Source: Purshia tridentata (taxonomy: Eukaryota > Streptophyta > Magnoliopsida > Rosales > Rosaceae). Taken from it: a stretch of DNA of 64,000 nt. The notes beneath the pieces were generated by a model. That model saw nothing but the letters and a program-made list of their open reading frames with translations, had not been told where the DNA came from and ran no database searches. Position numbers and translations under genes: made by a program. The stretch's first letter is position 1. Every line of letters starts with the position of its first letter. This document shows positions 1 to 11,544 of this stretch, one piece after another. The stretch spans positions 61,770 through 125,769 of the forward strand of contig QANT01002131.1 of NCBI GenBank assembly GCA_003254885.1, read 5' to 3'.

Positions 1-124
1 AATTTGAACAGCCAATTCCTGAATTTGCTATCTTTTGCATGTAAAGCCAGTGACAAGTTTTCCTCTATTTTTATTTTTTTTCCTTCTATTTCTTTCTTTC
101 TAATTTTGAATTCTCTCTCATCAG

Positions 125-972
125 AATGAGCTCTTGTTTGCTGAAATTGAGTACATGCAGAAAAGGGTACTCCTCTTAGACTCTTGCTCATGATCTGCTT
201 ATATAAAGTTTATTAATTTCTGGCTTATCCTTAAAAATTTCAGTTTATCTTAAATTTTTCTCTTGATTTTTAACAAACAAAAACCTTGATCTCTTAGGTT
301 CCCAAGACTTTCCCCTACACATATGGTGCACTTCTCATAATATATGGTTTTTGTTTCTTCTAATTAAGTTGACTAACAAGATCAGTTCTATATATACACG
401 TTCAGACACTGTTGAGATCATTATTAATATATGTTATGTTCTAATAGTTAACCTAATGTTACTTGGTTTCCACTAATATTAATTAAATTGTGCACTAAAT
501 ATTGCAGGAAATTGACTTGCATAACAATAACCAGCTCCTCCGAGCAAAGGTCGATCTCTCTCTAGCTTAAATATGTGTGTGTGTGTGTGTTTTTTTTTTT
601 GTGTATTTTGTGTTTGTGTTTGTGCAAGTATACGTAGTACTATATATATATGTACCTAGTGGTGATTCATAGGGACTTGTGGATGGGATATATAGATAGC
701 TGAGAATGAGAGGAACGAGCACAACATAAATGTGATGCAGGCAGGAGGAGCAGGAAGTACTGGAAACTACGAGATCATGCAATCCCAGCCATTCGACTCT
801 CGCAACTATTTTCAAGTCAATGCTTTACAACCCACTCATCACCAGTACTCACGCCAAGACCAGCAAATGGCCCTTCAATTAGTGTAAGTACATGTACATC
901 CCAATTCATGCATTAATCACATTAATTAATTGTTTAATTTAACATTTTTCTTTTCTATTACTGCGCAGTTGA
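125..972 (+). CDS. PLENA/SHATTERPROOF-type MADS-box transcription factor, 3' part only
   Basis: This is the C-terminal part of a MADS-box factor of the AGAMOUS subfamily, a DNA-binding regulator of carpel and fruit development. Three coding exons are visible: 125-166 (end of the K domain, NELLFAEIEYMQKR), 508-549 (EIDLHNNNQLLRAK) and 696-883. The two short exons are 42 nt each, as is usual at the end of the K box. The last exon encodes the C domain with the AG-type motifs around NYFQVNALQP and ends in LQLV. AG-lineage proteins typically end LQLG, whereas PLE/SHP ones end LQLV, which favours the PLE/SHP clade. The MADS domain and most of the K box lie upstream of base 1. The stop is either TAA at 885-887 (unspliced) or TGA at 970-972 after an intron at 884-968; both give the same protein. 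The family call is confident, the PLE versus AG call less so. Confidence 0.88.
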
Positions 973-1578
973 TTTGAGGGTATGTAATATGACACCGGTT
1001 GATGATGATGATGATAGCTACACGCGTACTTAATTTGTCAAGTAGTAGGAATTGCCAAAATCAACTTGGCTTTGTTGAAGATCTTAATTAGTACGTACTA
1101 CTCTCTCCATAATGTAGTAGCTTAATTTGTACTATAAGTACAAGTACTGGAAGGGGATTTGATCTTGTGTGGTATCTGTATCTTTATTGCATGCTGCAGC
1201 AATGTACTGACATTTCTGTGTGAGAGATACCCACTAACAAGTCGTTCCTCATCTTTCATGTGATTGAATCATCTATAATATTGGTTTGATATTAAAGTGT
1301 GTAGACTGATTGTCTATATGCGTTTCTGATTTGTAAGCCAATATTGTAATTCATAATAAACAATATATGCATGTTTTTAGGGTCAGAATCAATCAAATTA
1401 ACAATAAAGTTCCCAATTCATATATTCAACTGAAAATGTAGTCATTGCAGCCCCTTTTATTTGAGGACTTGTTGTGAAATTAACCAAGGAATTACGGTAG
1501 GGGAAGATTTCCACATGAAATTTATTTGCTTATTGGCTAGCTTCTAGAGCTCCATGATAAATATATATATATATATAT
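973..1578. other. Convergent intergenic region between MADS-box gene and GDSL array
   Basis: AT-rich sequence between two convergent genes. It must contain the 3' UTRs of both. I see no further coding signal. A short TA run sits at 1559-1578 just past the stop codon of the first GDSL gene. Confidence 0.6.
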
Positions 1579-3419
1579 CTAGGCTTTAATTGACAGCTGA
1601 ACCAGGTGACTAATATCCATGGGATAAGTGTCGGAGGGGTCAAAAGCAGTGTATGTTCTTCTTGCAGTGATTTGATTCAAGGCCTCAGTAGGATGGAATG
1701 AGTCCCAAAACACATACTCACTCCTATTCCCGCACGGAGTCCCCAAGTTAACACATTGACCAATTTTATCCACTGGACAGCACCCAACGTTAGCCACCTT
1801 AAATCCTAAAATTAATCAACAAAACATGTAAATTAATTAATAATGTCACTTTCAAGTTTCATATATATTTTCTAAAGTTGGTAAAAAAAATTTGTAGGAG
1901 TCCATCATATATGACAATATGTATGTATATTTCTAACATATATGCAAGTGAGTCTCATGATATATAACTGTATGTTTCACATAAAAAGAATATATATGTA
2001 TGTGCCTACCAGCAGATGCAGGATCTCCTGATCCCATTCCAAAAGCATTAACATAGATGAATTTGGCATCGGTGAGATTGGTGTTAAGCTGATCCACCAG
2101 AGATTTAAGCTTTTGGTTAAAAAGTTGGACCGCACTGTTCATCGGGTTCACGCAAGCAGACCCGTTGGTGCCAAATTTCGAAATTGCATACGGAGTGCAG
2201 CCTATGAGTCCCAGTCCAATCAAGGCCACCTTCCTTGCTCCATGCTTGTACAAAGTCTATAAAAATAAAATGATATCACAAATAATCATTTTAATTTAGA
2301 TAAAATTAATTTTATTTTTCAAGTCTTAGAAGACATGGAAATTAACTTAGTTACTAGCTAATTAAATACCATTATTTGGTGAGAATATTGTTCAATAAGA
2401 ACTGTAGCATATTGTTCAGGGGTGTATCTGCGACTGGTGGGATAAAACTGAGGGTTGAAGTAATTGTTAAGGTAGTCATTGCTACCCATTCCTACAGAAT
2501 ACAAGCACTTGTTTAAATGCTGCACAGCTGATTGATTATTTCCAAGTATAGAAACAATGCGCAAAACTGTGTCTTGGTGATTCTGTAACTGCATATCTAA
2601 GCTGACATGAGCACCCTGCAAAGTGCAAGCAAAATTAATTAACATGTTAATATATTGTAATTAGTATCTGCATGCTATATATGGATAACAGTTAAATAAA
2701 TTTGTATATAGATCGAAGTCATGTTAATTACCAGATCGTCGGCAGTTTCCGATCGAATTCCTGCTGAGCCGGATGCATAATTCAGACCTTTAACAATGTC
2801 CGGACCCCTCGTAGTAGCATATGGTGGGATGGGATTCTCAAAACCCAAAAGTTCAGCTGTAAAGGTATATAGGTTCTAATTAGCCACATTTTCTGCATGC
2901 CTTCTAAATTCACATGCTATGGTATGTACGTATATATAGGGTGGCTGAAGCATTAATTTGTTGAATGCAAATGGAGAGCCATATTGTATAGCTAGTACAA
3001 TTAATGTAATTCAATGACAACTAAAGACAAGAAGATATATAGCTGGCCTACAAACCCATATATATCGATCCCATAACAATGATTTATGAGCAAATAACAA
3101 AATGGAGGTGTTGGTCAAAAAAAAAAAAAAACAAACTGGAGGTGAATTAAGAAGAGGTGCGGATACCAAGTACATCAACTGTGGTTCGACCATTGGAGAA
3201 CCTTCCTGTTGGGCCATTAGAGAAATCAATTCCATATGGCTTGTAATTGACTTTGGCCAATGTGCGAAGCAAGTTGTTGTTGCCATTGTCAACCAATGAG
3301 TCACCAAAAATGAAAAAACAGGGCACTTGTGGCTTTGCATGAACAGAAGAATCTTGCATGTTCAATACCCATGACAGAGCAATCACCATCACCAATAGTT
3401 TCATCCCACAACAAGCCAT
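1579..3419 (-). CDS. GDSL esterase/lipase, copy 1 of tandem array
   Basis: Plant GDSL-family (SGNH) secreted ester hydrolase. Five exons on the minus strand: 3419-3167, 2856-2732, 2615-2370, 2256-2010 and 1805-1579, giving about 365 residues, normal for the family. The first ATG (MACCGMK) starts a signal peptide; the in-frame codon further upstream is TTG, so I chose the ATG. The GDSL block follows ([12 protein letters not shown], catalytic Ser at about 41). Then come the [10 protein letters not shown] block, GSNDYLNNY with the conserved Asn, and DSFHPTE near the C terminus with the catalytic Asp and His. Substrate cannot be told from sequence. Exons 2, 3 and 4 have the same lengths (125, 246, 247) as copy 2. 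Intron 1 carries a short insertion with target duplication at 3096-3144. A TATAAATAG box lies on the minus strand at 3592-3584. Confidence 0.93.
3096..3144 (+). mobile_element. Mini-insertion in GDSL copy 1 intron: TTGGTC plus poly(A), 15-bp target duplication
   Basis: AACAAAATGGAGGTG (3096-3110) is repeated with one mismatch at 3130-3144; the insert is TTGGTC plus an A run. The same intron position in GDSL copy 2 (around 5625-5645) reads through as one copy of the flank with no insert. That is an empty site and shows the direction of change: insertion after the gene duplication. Confidence 0.75.
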
Positions 3420-3583
3420 AGAGAGCCAATGCAGAGAAACCAGGAAACCCAATTTAGAATACAAATAGTTTTAGTTATAGCAAAGAATCAAGATTGAGGA
3501 ATATAAAAGAATTATGAGCCAAGAAAGGCATTTAATTTTTAGCCATTAAAGAAACTTGAAGCAGAAAATGAAAGCAAGGGTGG

Positions 3584-3592
3584 CTATTTATA
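3584..3592 (-). promoter_or_regulatory. TATA box of GDSL copy 1
   Basis: TATAAATAG read on the minus strand, about 165 bases upstream of the start codon. The same motif lies at the equivalent place of copy 2, in a shared stretch of promoter. Confidence 0.6.
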
Positions 3593-4173
3593 GAAATTAT
3601 GATAATCATTTTGAATTGATTGTCATATTGAAACCCAAATTTGATGATAAGAAAAAGTGATACCCAAATAGCTTGGGCCCACATATTTGAATACTTAAAA
3701 AACTTTAAAAACTTTAGTTGTTTGTATTTGATTTTCTTTATGTGTTTTTTATGTGTACCCATTAGAAAATAAATAAATAATGTTATATTTATCATTTTTA
3801 GGTAATAATATAGAGAAATTTTAATTTGGATAAACAAATAAAATAGTCAAATATATTCAATATTGACCTTAAATTAAAGATCTTCTTAAAATATAATTAA
3901 TGATATAACTTTTTTCAATACTTAATTAATATTAGGCATAATTTAATTAGATTTAAAATTATAATACCCAAATATGAGTATCAATACTATAGTGAAACTG
4001 ATACCCAAAAAATACCATTTACACACCCAAAATGGCATTTGGCTATCAAAAAATGACTTTACCATAGTAGAAGGCCTCATTGTTATTAATCCAACCAAGT
4101 GCATATGATAATGCAACAATCAAGCTATAAATGCAATGCCTGATTGATTTGCATGGCTTCTAGTTCTAGGTAG

Positions 4174-5915
4174 CTAGAGCTTGGTGAGTAGAGGGTTCAT
4201 TTGAAGCTGAACTAGGTGACTAACATCCATTGGATAAGTGTCTGCAGGGTCGTAAGCACTGTATATTCTGCTTGCAGTGATTAGATTGAAGGCCTCTGTG
4301 GGATGGAATGCGTCCCAAAACACATACTCAGTCCTATTCTGACATGGAGTTTGGGAAGGAGCACATTGACCATATTCATCAACTGGACAACACCCAACAT
4401 CCAAAACCTTGAAACCTGAAATGAACCCAAAAAAGAAAAAAAAGTTATTCACTTTTACACTTCCGTAATAAAACCAAAGAATTCTAATATGATCAATTGA
4501 GATACCACAAATAGCAAAATCAAAGGCAGAGCAAAAGTATATATGTAGGTACCAACAGATGTAGGGTCCCCTGAACCCATTTCATAGCTGTTGATATAGA
4601 TGAATTTTGAATCAGTTAGGTTGCTGTTGAGCTCATCCACAAGTGACACAAGCTTTTGGTTAAAAAGTTGGACTGCATTGTTCAATTTATCAACGCATAT
4701 AGACCCATTTGTGCCATAAGTAGAAATTGCATTTGGGGTGCAGCCTATTAGTCCCAATCCAGCCAAGGCCACCTTTCTTGCTCCATACTTGTGCAACCTC
4801 TAGATAATATCGAACAAATAGTCAATTCTTTTAATTGTTGTTTGATCAAGTCTCAATGAAATTTGATAAAGCAATGTGTTAATCACTAACCAGCAGTTGC
4901 CTTGAATATTGCTTAATAAGAACTTCAGCATATTCCTCAGTGGTATATCTGCTACTGGTGTTATAGAACTGAGGCAGGAAGTAATTGTTGATGTAGTCAT
5001 TGTTGCCCATTACAGATGTATATAAGCACTTGTTCAGGTGCTTTTTGGCTGACCTTTTGTCCCCAAGTATGCCAACAATGCGCGAGACTGTAATCTTGTG
5101 GTTCTTCAACTGCCTATCCATGCTAATAACTGCTCCCTGCAAAAGAACTTTAACTTTATTCAATTGGACACATGGTGATGGCTTAGAACAGTCGCACGTG
5201 GGATGATTTTCAACCATAGATGCATGTGGGGGAGGAACACAGATGTATCAACGGCTGGCAGTCACCCATTTGGGCGTGGATGACTGTTTCTAGCATTTTT
5301 CTAAGTGCCAAAAGCAAAAGTTAAGTGATTAGGTACCAATTGCTTCCCACTTTCTTTTCGAATTCCTGCAGCGCCAGATGCATAATTCACACCTTGGAGT
5401 ATGTCAGAGCCATTGGCAAAAGCAAATGGTGGAATGTATTTGTCAAACCCCATAAGTTCAGCTGCATTGAGAAAATGTTCAATTAGCCCAAAATGGAGGA
5501 GGAGAAGTGAAGAAAATATAAACCACAATGTATGATTCAATGACAACTAAAGAAAAGAAGATAGCCCTATAAACCCATATCCCATAACAATGATTAATTA
5601 TCATATTGAAGCAAGACCAAATAACAAATTGGAGGTCAATTAAGAAGAGGTGCGGATACCAAGTGCATCAACTGTGGTTCGACCATTGGTGAACCTTCCT
5701 GTTGGGCCACTAGGGAAGTCAATTCCATATGGCTTGTAATTGACTTTGGCCAATGTGGGAAGCAAGTTGTTGTTGCCATTATCAGCCAGTGAGTCACCAA
5801 AGATGAAAAAACAGGGCACTTGTGGCTTTGCATGAACAGAAGAATCTTGCATGTTCAATACCCAAGACAGAGCAATCACCACCACCACGAATAGTTTCAT
5901 CCCACAACAAGCCAT
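4174..5915 (-). CDS. GDSL esterase/lipase, copy 2 of tandem array
   Basis: Close paralogue of copy 1 with the same gene structure: exons 5915-5660, 5461-5337, 5136-4891, 4799-4553 and 4415-4174, about 371 residues. It starts MACCGMK after an in-frame TTG, with a signal peptide followed by FGDSLADNGNNN (catalytic Ser). The third block reads GNNDYINNY where copies 1 and 3 have GSNDYLNNY; the catalytic Asn and the following Asp are kept. DAFHPTE supplies the C-terminal Asp and His. All five splice junctions keep frame, so the gene looks intact. The first exon and the promoter are nearly identical to copy 1, pointing to a recent duplication. Function is presumably hydrolysis of a lipid or cell-wall ester outside the cell; the substrate is unknown. 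Confidence 0.93.
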
Positions 5916-6078
5916 AGAGAGCCAAGACAGAGAAAACAGGAAACCCAATTTAGAATACAAATAGTTTTATTTATAACATAGAATCAAGATTGAGGAATGT
6001 AAAAGAATTATGAGCCAAGAAAGGCATTTAATTTATAGCCATTAAAGAAACTTGCAGCAGAAATGAAAGCAAGGGTGG

Positions 6079-6087
6079 CTATTTATA
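6079..6087 (-). promoter_or_regulatory. TATA box of GDSL copy 2
   Basis: TATAAATAG on the minus strand, about 164 bases upstream of the copy 2 start codon, conserved in spacing and flanks with copy 1. Confidence 0.6.
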
Positions 6088-6099
6088 GAGCAAGTGTAC

Positions 6100-8192
6100 A
6101 TAGGCAAACACACTCTTTTCATATGCGTTTTGGTGAAAAAGAAAAGTAACAGCCTTGGTGTGTTTGTGGCAGCAATAATCTGCAAAGTAGTTGTTCTTGA
6201 CAAACTAATAAAGTAGCTCCAAGAGAGAGTACCAGTCAATGTGAAAAGTTTTAGGAAGAAAACAAAAGAAATAATTTTCACATTTCTCCAAGACTTCGAA
6301 CTTTGTCCTCTTTCATACCAAAATATGATCACATGTCCTTGAAAAGAAGTGGACAGCAAGTTCTTCATCCAATTTAACATGTGGATTGGTTGATTCTCAT
6401 GGTGACCTGTAAATCAGAAAGATGAAACAATATGTATATCTAGTGTACACTCTGTAATCTCTATGCATTAATTTGAAGATAATCAAGATTGTATTGTTCT
6501 TGGCAATATGAATCAAGTTTATATATGATGGCATGCATTTTGTTCATCTCCTTATATATAATTAAAGACCATTTACACATTTTTCTTTTCATACAAGGAC
6601 TAAATGGTATATAGGTTACATATACATCCCATACATTATTGAGAAGATTTTTACTGAACTAACTTTTTTATTTATATTAAATAGAGGTTTAAATCTAAGA
6701 TCTCTAGCTAATATCACTTGTCGGTGTGTGTAGGTGTATGGTCAACAGGCTGCAGGCAGAACTAAAAAGTTAAAAATGTAATAATTGAATCATCAATCAT
6801 GCATATATGCATATATAACCTACTTATCTTGGCAGAATTGCAGGCAAATATTACAGCCTTTTCACATTTTATCTTATTCTGCATATAAGATATAATTGTT
6901 TCCAATTATAATGCAAGATCTATGAGACTTATTGAAACTACAACAAAAAATAACCTAATGTATATAGAAGGTCGAACAAACAATTATTATGATTCGTCTC
7001 ATGTTCCCAGAAATGTTAGAACCAGATGTCGCATAGCTTAGCGATGAACTAGCAACTTCAATTTATTGCTCTTTGGCTATTATATATTTTGGACACACTC
7101 TCAATCTGCTACTATCCACACTATTCCATAGCTTTCACGCATACATTATAGAGCCAAAAAGCACTGTTTATATAGTTTGTTTATAGTTGTATACAGCTTA
7201 AGGTGAGTTGCTGGGCCCGGCTCTCCAATTCAGCCATGGGCCCGGACTTAATTGGGCTATAAATAAAATTCTACTACAAAAAAGTATATATTTTGTTTAT
7301 AGAGTTAGTACATTGTTTGTATTGTTATATAATATAATGGTGGGGAATATATATTTTAGTAGTAATTATATATATATATATATATAAATAAATGATCACC
7401 CGCTCACTATAAACTCAATATAAAACGAGAAATTCCCGAGCGGAGAATTCAATAGTGGAGAATATATATTTTAGTAGTTATTTTATGTCTTATATTTATA
7501 TACAAAAACGATCAACTGCTGACCATATATAGAGCAAGAAATTCCGAGAATATTTCAATGATCACCGACCATTTTCATGCAGATCTATATATAAGATTTT
7601 CTCAGCAGATTTTGTCTTACTGTATTTGTCCCATCTTTTCTATCCATCAGAATTTGGTCCGTTTTTCTGATTCGGTATATTGCTGTACTCATGTACGTCC
7701 AATCCCTTTTTATTTTACACTATTCTAATTTGATAACAAAATAGGTCCAGTTTTTCAGCACACTAAAATATAATCTCACATGAATCTCACCTAATTTTGA
7801 ATGAAAACTTTTATTACTATAATTTGTATGAATTCCACAATGATGTGATGTCAATAATTGACCATGGAAACATCCAAGCATGTGTTAACGTACTGTTAGC
7901 TGGAAGATCCGATACGAATTGTCACAATGATACCATGCATTTTAAATGATGAATTGATGACCCTGTGATATAATTGAGCACTGGTCCAAGCATATCACAT
8001 AGAGTTTATTCTTCTTTTTCTAAACCAACAAACTCATTTCGTATTAATTAATCAAACCTTTCCCAGTACAAACCTTTCCCAGTACAGAGAAAACCCCAAA
8101 AAGGAGATGATAAATTTGTATTCTAAAAACCAAACACATGATGACTGCAATTGCAACAATGACCATGATAAGAGAATATGCAAGATATAATA

Positions 8193-8194
<2 letters not shown>
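6100..8194. other. AT-rich intergenic region within the GDSL array
   Basis: No gene was recognised. It holds a TA microsatellite near 7366-7386, a diverged direct duplication of about 100 bp at 7339-7552, and a doubled GGGCCCGG motif near 7214-7247. At 8054-8085 a 16-bp unit (AAACCTTTCCCAGTAC) is repeated twice head to tail. Confidence 0.6.
7339..7552. repeat. Diverged direct duplication, two units of about 100 bp
   Basis: Unit A (about 7339-7440) and unit B (about 7452-7552) share GAATATATATTTTAGTAGT near the start and GAAATTCC(C)GAG near the end. The middles are diverged, one of them expanded by a TA run. Confidence 0.55.

Positions 8195-8229
<35 letters not shown>
8195..8229. repeat. Five tandem copies of GTAGGCA
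   Basis: A 7-bp unit is repeated exactly five times immediately downstream (3') of the GDSL copy 3 stop codon, in its likely 3' UTR or terminator region. Confidence 0.9.
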
Positions 8230-8244
8230 AGTATATAGTTTAAT

Positions 8245-11177
8245 TTAGAGGAGGGCTAGGCGGCGAATATCAACAGGGTAAGCATCAGATGCACGAACAG
8301 CATTGTAGGCTCTTCTTGCTACAACTGCATTCCCAGCCTCAGTTGGATGAAATGCATCCCAAAACAGATACTCATTCCTATTCTGGCATGGAGTTTGGAG
8401 GGGCAGACATGTAATTTGCCCATTGTTCCTCCCTACCCCACAGCACCCTGCGTTTGTAACTCTAAATCCTGAAATACACAACACAAGCATGTGCCAACCA
8501 TGTTACATATGTGTATGTACTTTATTTCCTACCAGTCAAACATAAAATTTTATATCAAATTTCATGAACCCCTCAGTAGTTTTACCTATAAATTACATGA
8601 GATGAGGTTCATGTATTTGGCACTTGTGCCTTGGTTTCCTCCTTTAGTTGATTATGTTGATACTGACTGAAAAGTGACCACTTGGCCAATAATTGATGAA
8701 GCCTAAAATATGGTTTCCCCCTCCAAATTGACTCAGTAAAAGAGGAGTAGACCTCTTTAACCCTAAAGTGATTTCCCAAAGTTGGAGGGTTGAGAGCTTA
8801 GAAAATTGAAACTGACAGAGAATTCTATTCATGACCTAAGACTTCTCTGTCCCACCTATGGTGAGAAATTATCCATTTTACAGGCTTCATCAATTAATTG
8901 ATCACATAATCGACTGAAGAAGAAAACCACATAGGGTAGAATAGAAGTGTCACAAAATAAACGAATTGAATGTGAGGTATATAACGGGGGATTTTTGTAA
9001 TTTGGCCATGTAATTAATGTATTTACCATATTGTGCAGGGCTGCTTATTATGTCCTGGAAAATGGCATAAGAGTCGATGAAGATAAATCTGGCATCTGGG
9101 AGATTAGTGTTCAACTCATTGGTAACTGCCTTGAGCTTGCTATTGAAAATTTGGTTTGCAGAGTTAATTTTTTCTACGCAAGATGAACCATCTGGGCTAT
9201 TTTGCGCCAACTCACTGGGACTGCAACCGACTTGACCAATTCCAAACAACACAAACTTCCTTGCTCCATAATTGTATAAAATCTATACATATACAACACA
9301 AACCATTAATCATTAATTAAACTCTAATTCCTTTGGAGAAAGTTAAACAATCTACAAGCAAAAATTCATAATCTTCTTATACACACACAAATACGCAATA
9401 CATACATATATATATATATAGTACCTGGTTTATACATAAATAGAACTACACATAAAAAAGAGAGGCCTGGTTTACATTGGAACCTAGGGTTCATTTTCAT
9501 CTTGGGCTCATCATTAATTATCATAGTTACAAGAGAAACCTAACCTAGAATCTACCATTCACCTAACCAACTAACCACATTCATGTTACTTGAGCTAAGA
9601 TTCATAGACACCTAGCTGACATCTTTTTAATGCAGTATTAATTATTGCCTAACTTCTCTTACTAAAAAATACTAGACTATCCGATAAGAGAATACTACCG
9701 AAATTAATATCAATCCATATATTTTATTGCATCAGAAAAAGTTAAAACAAAAAAATGAATTTTAGGGGAGAAGACTCACCCTTAGTTGTTGACTGTAATC
9801 ATGGATAAGAGAATCGGCATATTGATCCGGGGTAAATCGGTTGCCGGTGTCGTAAAATTGAGGCATAAAATAGTTGTTAAGGTAATCGTTGCTGCCTAAC
9901 CCAATTGAGTAAATGCATTTGCTCAGGTAATTTGCTGCTGAGTCCTCATCGCCTAGTATGTCCACCACTAGGGACACTGTGTTTTGGTAATTCTTTACCT
10001 GCCCACTAAAGCTAATCCGACCTCCCTACAACACATGCATGATGATTATATATATGTATGTATATCATGCATGACACATGCATGCGTGCATAATATGTAT
10101 TAGTACTGATTTAATGCGAGACATGAAAAACTTAATGTAATTAATCACCAGTTGGCGCCCAGTTTCCTCTCTAATTCCAGCAGCTGCAGATGCAAAGTTC
10201 ACTCCTTTGAGTATGTCTTGGCCTCTGGCAGATACATAGGGTGGAATGTAATCATCAAAACCCAAAAGCTCAGCTGCACATGTCAATTAATTTCATCATC
10301 ACCACATGTTATGCTTAATTTTACAGTACTCTTGGTAAGTGGTAAAATGGTAAATTCCTCTCATTTGCTTTTTATTCATGCAACTTTTTTCTTTGAATTA
10401 TATGACCATGTAATTTATTGGATTTTTGCGATTTTGGAAAGCAACAGATGGATGGCTCAGAGAAATAAATTCAATCTTTATGCCATAAATGATGAATACA
10501 GATTGGTTGATAAGAACCATTATTATTATTATTATTATTTTTTCAAAAGTTTGAATAAGATGGTAGTACCTTAATGACTCAAAATAAAATGACTAAAAAA
10601 ACAAATGGGCCCTTAAATGAATAACCATATCCTGAGTATTAAAGGCTGCATGTGAACCAAAATCCAAGTTTATAGATCGAGAAGATATTTTAATTTCAAA
10701 ATCTTTGTTACCAAAACCTTTCAACTTTCTAGAGCATGATTAGATGCATGACGGAACTAATAAACTAGAGATTTATGTAGAAGGTGATTGTAGCAACAGC
10801 AGATTATGCATGCCAAATACACGTGATCTGCTACATATCCCACCAGATTAGCAGTAGATTATGATATATATGTGACCTCCAATATTTGTGTGCGTGGGAG
10901 AGAGGGAGAGAGAGAGAGAGAGGAGCTCACCAACAACATCAACGGTAGTTTTTCCATTGGAAAACCTTCCAGTAGGTCCACCAAAGTCAATCCCATAAGG
11001 CAGGTAATCAGCTCTGGCCAAGGACTGAAGCTGGTTATTATTGCCATTATCAACCAAAGAATCCCCAAATATGAAGTAGCAAGGCACTTGTGGTGCAGCT
11101 TTAGCCCCATTACACCACAAGTTCAACACCAGAACCACCACACACACCACCCACATTCTCTTCACCATTCCCATCAT
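8245..11177 (-). CDS. GDSL esterase/lipase, copy 3 of tandem array
   Basis: Third, more diverged member of the array. Exons are 11177-10931, 10273-10149, 10025-9780, 9282-9027 and 8468-8245, giving about 365 residues. The first ATG gives MMGMVKRMW and a hydrophobic signal peptide; the upstream in-frame GTG is not used as start here. Motifs run [36 protein letters not shown] and DAFHPTE. Exons 2 and 3 match the other copies in length (125 and 246 nt); exon 4 is 9 nt longer. Introns are larger than in copies 1 and 2. GA and GT microsatellites lie in intron 1 (about 10903-10922) and in the 5' leader (about 11306-11342). A TATATATA stretch near 11376-11384 on the minus strand may be its TATA box. 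Confidence 0.92.
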
Positions 11178-11515
11178 TGACCCAATCACTAGTTATAAAA
11201 AGTGCTAAAAGCTAGCAGGAAAGAATCAAAATGATCAAACAGCTAGCTAGAATCAACTAAACAAGGAAAGGTATGTTTGGTGAAGCTATCAAGGAATGAG
11301 TGCTGGTGTGTGTGTGTGTGAGACAAAGAGAGAGAGAGAGAGAGCCTGTGAAGAACTTTAAAGCAAGGTTGATGAGTATATATAGTAGGGAAGTGATCCA
11401 GCAAAGCAATGTCAATGGATGGCATAGCTTTTACAGTTGAGGGAGTTGGTTGGAAGCATTAATTACACGCGGATATAATGTGAGAGACTGTATGGCAAAG
11501 TCTGGCTCTGACACC

Positions 11516-11540
11516 TCTCTCTCTCTCTCTCTCTCTCTCT
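11516..11540. repeat. CT microsatellite
   Basis: An uninterrupted run of CT dinucleotides upstream of GDSL copy 3. Confidence 0.85.
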
Positions 11541-11544
11541 GCGC

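Noticed and set aside
3420-3464. Longer N terminus for GDSL copy 1 (starting MYSKLGF)
   Set aside because: The first codon is TTG, not ATG; the same holds for copy 2. The ATG at 3419 starts a good signal peptide.
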